From Paenibacillus faecis (lineage in GTDB: Bacteria > Bacillota > Bacilli > Paenibacillales > Paenibacillaceae): DNA of 64,000 nt. The stretch spans positions 434,001 through 498,000 of the forward strand of contig NZ_VSDO01000002.1 of NCBI RefSeq assembly GCF_008084145.1, given 5' to 3'. This document shows positions 8,022 to 15,015 of this stretch, in pieces (positions within the stretch are counted from its first letter, which is position 1; each line of letters starts with the position of its first letter). The notes below the pieces were generated by a model, which searched no databases, was not told the DNA's origin, and saw only the letters and a list, made by a program, of their open reading frames with translations. A program made the position numbers and the translations under genes.

Positions 8022-9353
8022 GTGAAGAAGATCTTTGTGCTGGATACCAATGTTTTGCTGCATGATCCGGGTGCGATCTTTGCTTTTGACGAGCATGAGG
8101 TGGTCATACCGGCGGTGGTACTCGAAGAGATCGATTCGAAGAAAAGAAATGCCGAAGAGATCGGCCGCAACGCGCGGAGAGTATCCAGGCTGTTGGACGG
8201 GTTGCGGGAAAGAGGACATCTCCATGACGGCGTGCTTTTGGACTCCGGAGGCCGTATAAAAGTGGAGCTTAATCACCGCAGCTTTCTCAAAGTCCAAGAC
8301 ATGTTTGTCGAAATTACCAATGATAACCGGATTTTGGCGGTAGCGCTGAACTACCATTTGGAACAGCAGGAGGAACCCCATCCCCGCCCGGTCGTTCTGG
8401 TCAGCAAAGACGTTCTGGTCCGGATCAAGGCGGATGTGCTGGGCGTGACGGCGCAGGATTATTTGTCCGACCGGACCGCCGGGCCTTCGGATTTATATAG
8501 CGGATACTTGACCATTCCAGTACATCCTTCGATTATCGACGAGTTTTACTCGTATCGTTATTTGTCCGTCGAACGGCTCGGTTTGTCCTATTCCCTGTAT
8601 CCGCATGAATTCGTCATTTTAAAAGATGAAATGGGGACGGGAAAATCGGCACTGTTGCGCGTAAATGCGGAAGTTTCCCGCTTGGAGCCCTTGTATCTGA
8701 GCCAGGATGCCGTTTGGGGAATCAGCGCCCGCAACGCCCAACAACGGATGGCGCTGGAATTGCTGTTAAACGACGAGATTCCGCTCGTGACGATTACGGG
8801 GAAGGCCGGGACCGGAAAAACGTTGCTGGCTTTGGCCGCCGGTCTGATGAAAGTGGAGGATGATCATAAATATAAAAAACTGCTTATCGCCCGGCCCGTT
8901 GTTCCGATGGGCAAAGATATCGGGTATCTGCCGGGCGAAAAGGAAGAGAAATTAAGACCCTGGATGCAGCCGATCTACGATAATCTGGAGTATCTGTTCG
9001 ACACCAAGAAATCGGGGGATATCGAGAAGATTCTCATGGGTCTCGGCAGCATTCAAGTCGAAGCGCTGACCTACATCCGGGGCCGTTCGATTCCCGGGCA
9101 GTTTATCATTGTGGATGAAGCGCAAAACTTAACCAGACACGAAGTCAAAACGATCGTTTCCCGGGTAGGGGAGGGAAGCAAAATTATTCTGATGGGCGAT
9201 CCGGAGCAAATCGACCATCCTTATCTCGACTCCGCCAGCAACGGTCTGACTTTTCTGGTGGAACGCTTTAAGGAACAAGGCATCGGCGGACATATTACTC
9301 TGGAAAAAGGGGAGCGTTCCAAGCTCGCACAGGCCGCCGCCGATCTTTTATAA
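8022..9353 (+). CDS. ylaK: PhoH-family PIN domain / ATPase protein (YlaK)
   Basis: A 443-residue fusion of an N-terminal PIN ribonuclease-like domain and a C-terminal PhoH ATPase, the PhoH2 type. The PIN start is VLDTNVLLHD with Asp8 and Asn10 as metal-site residues. The PhoH part has Walker A GKAGTGKT at residues 260-267, and Walker B VDEAQ near residue 365, followed by GDPEQID. Related proteins act as RNA helicase-nucleases; RNA is the probable substrate here. Length agrees with Bacillus subtilis YlaK. GTG 8022 is chosen with GGAGGGG six bases upstream; a TTG at 8007 in frame overlaps that site. A strong terminator follows. Confidence 0.9.
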   Translation: MKKIFVLDTNVLLHDPGAIFAFDEHEVVIPAVVLEEIDSKKRNAEEIGRNARRVSRLLDGLRERGHLHDGVLLDSGGRIKVELNHRSFLKVQDMFVEITNDNRILAVALNYHLEQQEEPHPRPVVLVSKDVLVRIKADVLGVTAQDYLSDRTAGPSDLYSGYLTIPVHPSIIDEFYSYRYLSVERLGLSYSLYPHEFVILKDEMGTGKSALLRVNAEVSRLEPLYLSQDAVWGISARNAQQRMALELLLNDEIPLVTITGKAGTGKTLLALAAGLMKVEDDHKYKKLLIARPVVPMGKDIGYLPGEKEEKLRPWMQPIYDNLEYLFDTKKSGDIEKILMGLGSIQVEALTYIRGRSIPGQFIIVDEAQNLTRHEVKTIVSRVGEGSKIILMGDPEQIDHPYLDSASNGLTFLVERFKEQGIGGHITLEKGERSKLAQAAADLL

Positions 9354-9379
9354 TAAAGAGAAGCCGAATAAATAGGATC

Positions 9380-9403
9380 GCCGGGTGCAGACCCGGCTTT
9401 TTT
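9380..9403 (+). terminator. terminator after ylaK
   Basis: GCCGGGT (9380-9386) and ACCCGGC (9391-9397) form a perfect 7-bp stem with loop GCAG, followed by six T residues. Confidence 0.85.
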
Positions 9404-9416
9404 GTCATCATTTGTA

Positions 9417-9446
9417 AGGACAAGTCCCAGGAAGATTTGCTACAAT
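9417..9446 (+). promoter_or_regulatory. extended -10 SigA promoter for the orphan binding protein
   Basis: TACAAT at 9441-9446 is preceded by TGC, giving an extended -10 element. The -35 is weak (AGGACA at 9417-9422, 18-base spacer). Confidence 0.45.
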
Positions 9447-9517
9447 AAGGAGGAAAATAGGCTCATGTCCAGGTATACAGGTGATGAAGCGTGAACTTGT
9501 GGAGAGGAAGAACGGGT

Positions 9518-10777
9518 ATGAAGCGTAGAAACCACTGGGTGCTGTTTGCCATCCTGTTGCTCGCCTTGATAAATTTGTCGCCCAGCGAGACATCGACGCT
9601 GACAAACTCGGAAGACCGCGGTGAAGCCGAACCGGTCGCTCCCCAAAACCGGGAGGCGGACAAGGAACCCGGCCGTATCGCGGTAGCGGTTCAAATGAGT
9701 GAAGCCGAATTTGACGATCTGCAGCGGTTGAATCAAAAAGTGATGGATGAGACAGGGATGCAGGTCGAATTAACCAACCTTAAAGCGGACCACGATTTAG
9801 AGGCGATTCGGCAGAAGTTGGAGCTCGGGGAATCTCCGGACGTACTGCTCCTCAACAATACGTGGGTGCGCCGGTTGGCTTCCTACGGATATTTGCTGCC
9901 GACCGAAAGCTATTACCCGGGATCTTTAGCCGGTGATGTGTTAAGCGCTTCCTTGGCGCAAAATGAGTGGAACGGCTATACATGGGCCGTCCCGCTGGAC
10001 ATCGATCCTTATGTGTGGGTTTACCGGGAGGATCTGCTGAAGGCGGAGAACTTGAAGCTCCCTTCGTCACCTGAAGAATGGCAGCAGCTTTTGGCTAAGC
10101 AGAAAACCCGGACCTCGCCGTCTTTTCTTATCACTTTCGACTACGGAGATCCTTACGCGGCGCTATCGTTAACGATGCAGCTTTCGGGCAAAACCGGATC
10201 GGGCGGTGCCTCCTCCGTGTTTAAGTTGACCAAAGAAACCGGGGAAGCGGTCAAACGGCTGGATGCGCTGCGTCCTTATTTGCTGCCTTCCGGAAGCGAT
10301 ACTGCCGGTCAAAACGTGTGGAGCCAACTGTCCGCCGGGAAAGCGATGTTCGGCTTGGTCCAATGGAGCGAGGCTCACCGGCACCATAGCCCCGGCCTTC
10401 AAATCGTCTTTCCGGACCGGGCTATTTCCGGGGAAATGTGGATTACGGGACGGAGTTACGCGGTAACTGCGAGAACGGGGAACGGGGAAGCCGCGGGGCG
10501 GTGGATCTCGGCTATGACGACCCAGGTTCAGCAGCGTCAATGGTTTGAGTTGACCGGAAATTTGCCGGTTCACAAAATATTGTACCAGCAGGCGGAGCAC
10601 GGCGGCGTACCCGCCGGGATTCCTCCGTCCCTTATGAATGGAAAAGGAACTCCAGTGCCCGCAGGCACCGAAATTCCAGGGAACATGGACAAATACGCTT
10701 CGATCACCGCCGCCTTTCTTAAAGGCGGCCTAGGATTGCAGGCTTACTTGAACGAATTGTCTTCGTTAGGATTATAG
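9518..10777 (+). CDS. orphan extracellular solute-binding protein (family 1-like)
   Basis: A 419-residue exported protein that looks like the binding subunit of a carbohydrate-type ABC transporter. A hydrophobic signal segment spans residues 7-24 but has no lipobox cysteine, which is unusual for a Gram-positive binding protein. The body has the family pattern: DLEAIRQKLELGESPDVLLL, WAVPLDIDPYVWVYREDLL, a SAGKAMFGLVQWSEA segment and a C-terminal helical end. No permease or ATPase genes lie next to it, so it may serve a distant transporter or a non-transport role such as a sensor. ATG with GGAGAGGAAG seven bases upstream. Its stop overlaps the stop of the convergent gene by six bases. Confidence 0.7.
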   Translation: MKRRNHWVLFAILLLALINLSPSETSTLTNSEDRGEAEPVAPQNREADKEPGRIAVAVQMSEAEFDDLQRLNQKVMDETGMQVELTNLKADHDLEAIRQKLELGESPDVLLLNNTWVRRLASYGYLLPTESYYPGSLAGDVLSASLAQNEWNGYTWAVPLDIDPYVWVYREDLLKAENLKLPSSPEEWQQLLAKQKTRTSPSFLITFDYGDPYAALSLTMQLSGKTGSGGASSVFKLTKETGEAVKRLDALRPYLLPSGSDTAGQNVWSQLSAGKAMFGLVQWSEAHRHHSPGLQIVFPDRAISGEMWITGRSYAVTARTGNGEAAGRWISAMTTQVQQRQWFELTGNLPVHKILYQQAEHGGVPAGIPPSLMNGKGTPVPAGTEIPGNMDKYASITAAFLKGGLGLQAYLNELSSLGL

Positions 10778-11848
10778 GTCCAGTTTTAATTTTACAATCA
10801 GCGTCCCTTTTTGGATGGAGGCCTCGGTGGCTTCCACAAAAGGGACGATTTTTTTGGGATAAAAACCAAGGTCAAAATCATTCTCAAGCTCAGTACGGGT
10901 CGTATCCGGAAGCTCCAGTCCGTTAAAAATAATCCTGCTGACATGGAAGGTGATCGAATTTTGCGGTTCCTGCTCCACCGTGTAGGTTCCTTCCACTTTC
11001 AGTTCCAGGCCTTCCCTGCGCCCTTCGGCGATAATGCGTTCATCTTCAAACACGAAGGCCATATTCTTCAACAGGTCGCTGCGGGAATGGAGGAAATCAT
11101 TCAGATCCTTCTCCTGGACGGTCAATACATATCCGCCGTTGTCGGAGGCAAGGCTCTCCCGGTGTTCCTGCAAAAAGTCCGGAAATTCCGCCATAGCCGC
11201 GGACAGCTCTTTAAAATATCGTCGTATCTCATAAAGTCCGACATTTTGCCAATAAACGGTCAGCTCTTCAATCATCGCTTTTAGTTTCTCGGGGTCCGCG
11301 CTCGTATCCAGGGACCCGTCAACGCTCTGCTGCAGGGCCGCTACCCGGGTGCGCTGCTTCACAAGGCTTTCTTTCATCGAGCCGAGCTCTCCGGACAAGC
11401 GGTCCAATTTGCGTTTGGTCTTCTCTATGGCGGCGTATTCCGTCTTGTATTTGTTCAGGATATAATGGTCTCTTTCGGCAATAAGCTGATAATAATCCAG
11501 CATCGACAAAAAGTCCTTGAGACTGTTGGCCGATAACAAGGCGGACAGCAGACTTTCACGTTCCCCCATATAATAAGCGGCAAGTCTTCGGCCCGCCTGT
11601 TCCCGGCTGTCCTTGATCTCTTCGTCCTTATTGGACAACTGCCGCTCCAGCTCCCGAATGGTTTGTTCCGTTTGACGCTGTTCTTCCTCGATTCGCGTAA
11701 TTTCCCGATCAAGCTCCACGATGGAAAGACTCTCTTGGAGCACCTTCAACTCCTCGGCGGACATCGGAGCGGCGGAGGTCTTGACCGGGAGCAGGAGGAC
11801 GGACGCAAGCAAGATCGAAAGGTATAGCGCCGTGGTTCGTCTGTTCAA
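10772..11848 (-). CDS. exported coiled-coil protein resembling the CwlO/PcsB N-terminal domain
   Basis: A 358-residue secreted protein. Residues 1-27 form a signal peptide ending in TSAAP. Residues 35-100 are a long coiled coil (many Glu, Gln, Arg), followed by the segment AAYYMGERESLLSALLSANSL with SMLDYYQLIAERDH, which is typical of the coiled-coil domain of CwlO and PcsB peptidoglycan hydrolases. A second coiled coil follows. The C-terminal third is a distinct domain, and no NlpC/P60, CHAP or M23 catalytic motif is visible. It may therefore regulate or scaffold wall hydrolases rather than cut the wall itself. TTG start with GGGAGAG eight bases upstream. Confidence 0.6.
   Translation of the reverse strand: MNRRTTALYLSILLASVLLLPVKTSAAPMSAEELKVLQESLSIVELDREITRIEEEQRQTEQTIRELERQLSNKDEEIKDSREQAGRRLAAYYMGERESLLSALLSANSLKDFLSMLDYYQLIAERDHYILNKYKTEYAAIEKTKRKLDRLSGELGSMKESLVKQRTRVAALQQSVDGSLDTSADPEKLKAMIEELTVYWQNVGLYEIRRYFKELSAAMAEFPDFLQEHRESLASDNGGYVLTVQEKDLNDFLHSRSDLLKNMAFVFEDERIIAEGRREGLELKVEGTYTVEQEPQNSITFHVSRIIFNGLELPDTTRTELENDFDLGFYPKKIVPFVEATEASIQKGTLIVKLKLDL
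10802..10855 (+). terminator. terminator for the binding-protein gene, inside the convergent coding sequence
   Basis: CGTCCCTTTT (10802-10811) pairs with AAAAGGGACG (10838-10847); an inner stem GGAGGCC/GGCTTCC closes the loop, and seven T residues follow at 10849-10855. It lies entirely within the 3' end of the - strand gene. Confidence 0.75.
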
Positions 11849-11929
11849 TGGTTTTCTCTCCCTATGTTGAATTACCTCATATATATGATACCAGTTCGGC
11901 GAATAGGAGTGGGTTATTAGTTTTTGTAC

Positions 11930-11970
11930 AAATGAAAAAAGGCGGTCCGGCCAGCGGCCGGATCGCCTTT
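11930..11970 (-). terminator. terminator of the DUF2626 gene
   Basis: AAAGGCGGTCCGGCC (11938-11952) and GGCCGGATCGCCTTT (11956-11970) form a 15-bp stem with one wobble pair and loop AGC. On the - strand it is followed by a T-run (the A-run at 11935-11940). Confidence 0.8.
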
Positions 11971-11994
11971 GAGTTATAAAGCCAAGGGGATTGC

Positions 11995-12231
11995 TTACAA
12001 CGGAAGCCCCATTTGGAAAATGGTCCAGTAGCTGAAGCCGGTAAAGGCCACGATCATATATCCCCAGAACAGCAGGATATAGGTTCTTTCCGTGAATTTC
12101 AGGTAACCGAACAACACGAAAAATGCCGTTTGCATGAAAAAAAGCAAAGCCATTTCGATCAGGTCGCCGGCAAAAGCCATAAGTCCGATGGCGAGTGTAA
12201 AGAAGCCAAGGACGCGGAACATGCGTGCCAA
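11995..12231 (-). CDS. DUF2626 (YqgY-like) small membrane protein
   Basis: A 78-residue protein with three hydrophobic helices starting LARMFRVLGFFTLAIG and containing ALLFFMQTAFFVLFGYLKFTE. This matches the DUF2626 family, typified by YqgY of Bacillus subtilis, which has no known function. I chose the TTG at 12231-12229 because AAGGGGG lies seven bases upstream on the - strand; the longer frame to 12282 has no such site. It is a single-gene unit with its own strong terminator. Confidence 0.7.
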   Translation of the reverse strand: MARMFRVLGFFTLAIGLMAFAGDLIEMALLFFMQTAFFVLFGYLKFTERTYILLFWGYMIVAFTGFSYWTIFQMGLPL

Positions 12232-12410
12232 GAGAAATCCCCCTTTCCTATGTATACACGTCTTCTGAATTCTATACCTCATTATACCCGCAAGTCATAT
12301 AAGTGTAAACGAAAAGTCACTAAATTTACCGTTTGTAGACTTGACTTGTGATCTTTATTATTGATCCGATCTGAATTTGCATTTGTAAATTTCTTTTGTT
12401 TCGCGGTGAG

Positions 12411-12440
12411 GTATGGACGAGGGATGTTTTGGAAATACAT
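12411..12440 (+). promoter_or_regulatory. SigF-type promoter candidate for rsfA
   Basis: GTATG (12411-12415), exactly 15 bases, then GGAAATACAT (12431-12440). This fits the SigF pattern GYWTA-N15-GGNRANANTW with one mismatch in each element. The rest of the 12283-12569 gap holds a TTCTATG/CATAGAA hairpin (about 12456-12484), a CCTGCCG/CGGCGGG hairpin (about 12512-12532), and no convincing gene. Confidence 0.55.
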
Positions 12441-12569
12441 TTTAGTATCAAATAGATTCTATGAACTCTATGAGAGGCATAGAAATGGAGTAAGAAATAT
12501 TTTACCAGCAGCCTGCCGATTTTCCGGCGGGAACGGTATATTAGGATGTCGTTAGGAGGTTTTTATAGC

Positions 12570-13223
12570 ATGACAGCAGTGAGACAAGACGCGTGGAGCG
12601 CTGAGGATGATTTGATCTTGGCGGAAGTGACTCTGCGCCATATTCGGGAAGGCAGCACCCAGTTGACGGCATTTGAGGAAGTGGGGGAACGCATCGGTAG
12701 AACGGCGGCGGCTTGCGGTTTCCGGTGGAACAGCTGCGTCCGGAAAAAATACGAAGCGGCGATCAGTATCGCCAAAGCTCAACGCCAAAAACGAAACTAC
12801 ATGAAAAAGCAAGGGGCGCTCGCAGGCAATCCGGCCATTTCATCGTTGGCACCGGCCGAGTTGGAAGAAGGGACTTACCGGAGCGATGGGGCTACCGAAG
12901 AAACGATCTCGATCGATGCCGTCATCCGTTTTTTGCGCGGTTGGAAGAATTCGATCCAGGAGACGAACCGGCACGTGAAAAATTTGGAGAAAGAGCTGCG
13001 CGAGAAAGAAGAGGAGCTTGCCAGACTGAGAGAAGAGAACGAGCAGCTGTCTGCGCAGGTGAGCGAAGTTCAGACCGATTACCGCGTCGTGAATGACGAC
13101 TACAAAGCTTTAATTCAAATTATGGATCGGGCCCGCCGCTTGGCTTTCCTGAATGAAGAGGAAGAAGAAGCGAAAACCCGCTTTAAAATGGATGCGAACG
13201 GAAATCTGGAGCGTATCGAATAA
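12570..13223 (+). CDS. rsfA: RsfA-family prespore transcription regulator
   Basis: RsfA proteins are DNA-binding regulators made in the forespore that fine-tune SigF-dependent genes. This 217-residue version has an N-terminal Myb/SANT-like domain (AWSAEDDLILAEVTLRHI, AAACGFRWNSCVRKKYE) and a long C-terminal coiled coil, about residues 125-185, rich in Glu, Lys and Leu. ATG 12570 follows AGGAGG by ten bases. The gene has its own forespore-type promoter and a long structured leader, and ends in a strong terminator. Position before panE matches the ylbO-ylbQ order of Bacillus subtilis. Confidence 0.88.
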   Translation: MTAVRQDAWSAEDDLILAEVTLRHIREGSTQLTAFEEVGERIGRTAAACGFRWNSCVRKKYEAAISIAKAQRQKRNYMKKQGALAGNPAISSLAPAELEEGTYRSDGATEETISIDAVIRFLRGWKNSIQETNRHVKNLEKELREKEEELARLREENEQLSAQVSEVQTDYRVVNDDYKALIQIMDRARRLAFLNEEEEEAKTRFKMDANGNLERIE

Positions 13224-13233
13224 TAAAAAAAAC

Positions 13234-13263
13234 AAAATCCTGCCGATTAGGCGGGATTTTTGT
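13234..13263 (+). terminator. terminator after rsfA
   Basis: AAAATCCTGCC (13234-13244) and GGCGGGATTTT (13250-13260) form an 11-bp stem with loop GATTA, running into a T-rich tract. Confidence 0.8.
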
Positions 13264-13341
13264 CTTTTCGGGCGAGGCGAAGGTCTGGTATAAAAGAAGT
13301 AGGAATAAAGCGGAGGCAGGGCGGGAAGGAGAGTGCTTCTT

Positions 13342-14337
13342 ATGAAGATCGAAATTATTGGCGCCGGAGCGCTCGGCTTGCTGTTTGGGGGAATGCTGGT
13401 TCACGCGGGGGAACGGGTCCGATTTTGGACAAGAACTCCCGAGCAATCCGAGCTTTTGAACGGTGGTGGTTTTTGCATAGAACAACGGGATGGGACCATG
13501 GAGCTTAAGCCGGGCAGTTTTACGGCGTGCCCTATCGATTATGCGTCAACGGAGCCTGATGGGGAGAATACGGACTGGCTCTTTTTAATGACGAAACAGC
13601 GTCACATTGAACGGCCGCTTTTACAGAAAACGATGAAGTTGGCCGGTCCCGGAACCGGGATTTTATGTTTTCAAAACGGGATCGGGCATGTGGAAAAGGT
13701 ACGCGGCGCTTTCCCAGGGAATCCGGTATATGCGGCCATCACCACGGAAGGGGCCAAGCTGGCCGATAAAAACCGGGTGGTCCGCTCCGCGACGGGGCTC
13801 ACAAAAATAGGGTACCCTTTGACGGCGGATCCGGCAGCGGTTTTGAGCGAAAAAGGCAGGGCGAATCGAATTTCTCCGGGCGAACCTAACTTAAAAACCG
13901 CTGAAAGTTTAGCAAAAAAACTGACGCAGGCAGGATTTCAAGCCATTTTGTCGAATGACATCGATACGGAGATTTACGGGAAGCTGTTGATCAATGCCGC
14001 GATCAATCCTTTAACGGCCTTGTTGAGGGTGCCGAACGGGGACTTGCTCCTCAGTGAAAATCGCCGGCAGTTGCTGGAACAGTTATGCCGCGAGACGATG
14101 CAAATTTACCTTGCCCACGGGATTCCCTGTGACCCGGACCCTTACGCTCGGGTCGAAAGCGTTTGCCGCTCGACAGCGGGGAATACTTCGTCCATGTTGA
14201 AGGACGTGCTGCAAGGCGAGGTGACGGAAGTGGATTATATTAATGGACGTTTGGTTGAAATGGCCAACGCGGCCAAGGTTTCGGCTCCAGGACATGAAAC
14301 CGTCTGGCGTCTGGTGAGGGCGCTCCACCCTGCCTGA
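13342..14337 (+). CDS. panE: 2-dehydropantoate 2-reductase
   Basis: PanE reduces 2-dehydropantoate (ketopantoate) to pantoate with NADPH, a step towards pantothenate and coenzyme A. The 331-residue protein starts with the Rossmann motif IEIIGAGALGLLFGGML and has the conserved FQNGIGH segment, a KLLINAAINPLTALL helix containing the catalytic lysine (near residue 214) and a C-terminal domain with SSMLKDVLQGEVTEVDYINGR. ATG with GGAAGGAGAG eight bases upstream. It sits between rsfA and the DUF3397 gene, as ylbQ does in Bacillus subtilis. Some members act on other 2-oxoacids, but all key landmarks of PanE are present. Confidence 0.9.
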   Translation: MKIEIIGAGALGLLFGGMLVHAGERVRFWTRTPEQSELLNGGGFCIEQRDGTMELKPGSFTACPIDYASTEPDGENTDWLFLMTKQRHIERPLLQKTMKLAGPGTGILCFQNGIGHVEKVRGAFPGNPVYAAITTEGAKLADKNRVVRSATGLTKIGYPLTADPAAVLSEKGRANRISPGEPNLKTAESLAKKLTQAGFQAILSNDIDTEIYGKLLINAAINPLTALLRVPNGDLLLSENRRQLLEQLCRETMQIYLAHGIPCDPDPYARVESVCRSTAGNTSSMLKDVLQGEVTEVDYINGRLVEMANAAKVSAPGHETVWRLVRALHPA

Positions 14338-14410
14338 ATCGTATAAAATAATAGCATTTGACCAAGCGAGTCGTTTTTGCAATTTCAATCATGCTGGGGA
14401 GGTGGAACTA

Positions 14411-14794
14411 TTGAGTATAATACTCTCGTCTGTCGGGGCCCTTTCGGTTTTGCCGTTCATTCCTTTCCTGCTCGTGTATTTCGTCGCCATATATATGAAG
14501 AAAGACAAGAAGACGGCAATCAAGTTGGCGATGGATGTCACCACGGTATTTCTGATTCTATCGGTTTCCGCCTTGTTCAACAATGTCTTCGGTTCCAAAT
14601 TCGGTTTCTATCTTATTCTGCTGATTTTGCTGATCGCCGTGGGGCTGATCGGCGGAGCGCAAAACCGGATGAAGGGGAAGGTCGATGTCCGCAGGCTGAT
14701 GCGAGCGGTTTGGAGACTAACTTTTGCGGGTACCGGCCTGGCCTATGTCTTGTTATTCCTCATTAGCATTTTTACATATATTACGGCACAGTAG
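14411..14794 (+). CDS. DUF3397 family membrane protein
   Basis: A 127-residue protein with four predicted membrane helices and a short loop NRMKGKVDVRRLMRAVWR between helices three and four. It matches the DUF3397 family, often found just before the bshC-mraZ region; no function is known. I chose TTG 14411 because GGGGAGGTG ends six bases upstream; the GTG at 14402 in the same frame is part of that site. It follows panE by 73 bases with no terminator, so the two may be co-transcribed. Confidence 0.7.
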   Translation: MSIILSSVGALSVLPFIPFLLVYFVAIYMKKDKKTAIKLAMDVTTVFLILSVSALFNNVFGSKFGFYLILLILLIAVGLIGGAQNRMKGKVDVRRLMRAVWRLTFAGTGLAYVLLFLISIFTYITAQ

Positions 14795-14927
14795 GCGAAG
14801 CTAATGAGTATACAAAAATCTACATAAAAGATTAACATCCGAGGTTAATTGTAAACAAAATGAAAAGTCAATATTGTATATTGGACTATTTTGTTAAGAA
14901 AAAGCTCGATTATATTAATTTTTGATC

Positions 14928-14942
14928 AAATAATTGAAAATT
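14928..14942 (+). promoter_or_regulatory. CodY-like box upstream of oppA
   Basis: AAATAATTGAAAATT matches the CodY consensus AATTTTCWGAAAATT at 11 of 15 positions, with a perfect right half. It lies just upstream of the oppA -35. Peptide transporters are common CodY targets, but a match of this quality can be chance in AT-rich DNA. Confidence 0.3.
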
Positions 14943-14946
14943 TTTG

Positions 14947-14976
14947 TTGGATTTTTTTGACCGCTGGTTGTATAAT
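14947..14976 (+). promoter_or_regulatory. SigA promoter for the opp operon
   Basis: TTGGAT at 14947-14952 and TATAAT at 14971-14976 with an 18-base spacer. Upstream are two inverted repeats, ATTAAC/GTTAAT (14831-14849) and CAATAT/ATATTG (14869-14883), that could be operators. Confidence 0.6.
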
Positions 14977-15015
14977 CTAAAAACATATACCACAATTTTA
15001 AGGGGGAACTGCAAG

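Noticed and set aside
12361..12555. Small + strand open frame of 64 codons before rsfA
   Set aside because: No ribosome binding site, it overlaps the SigF-type promoter and leader, and its composition is not protein-like.
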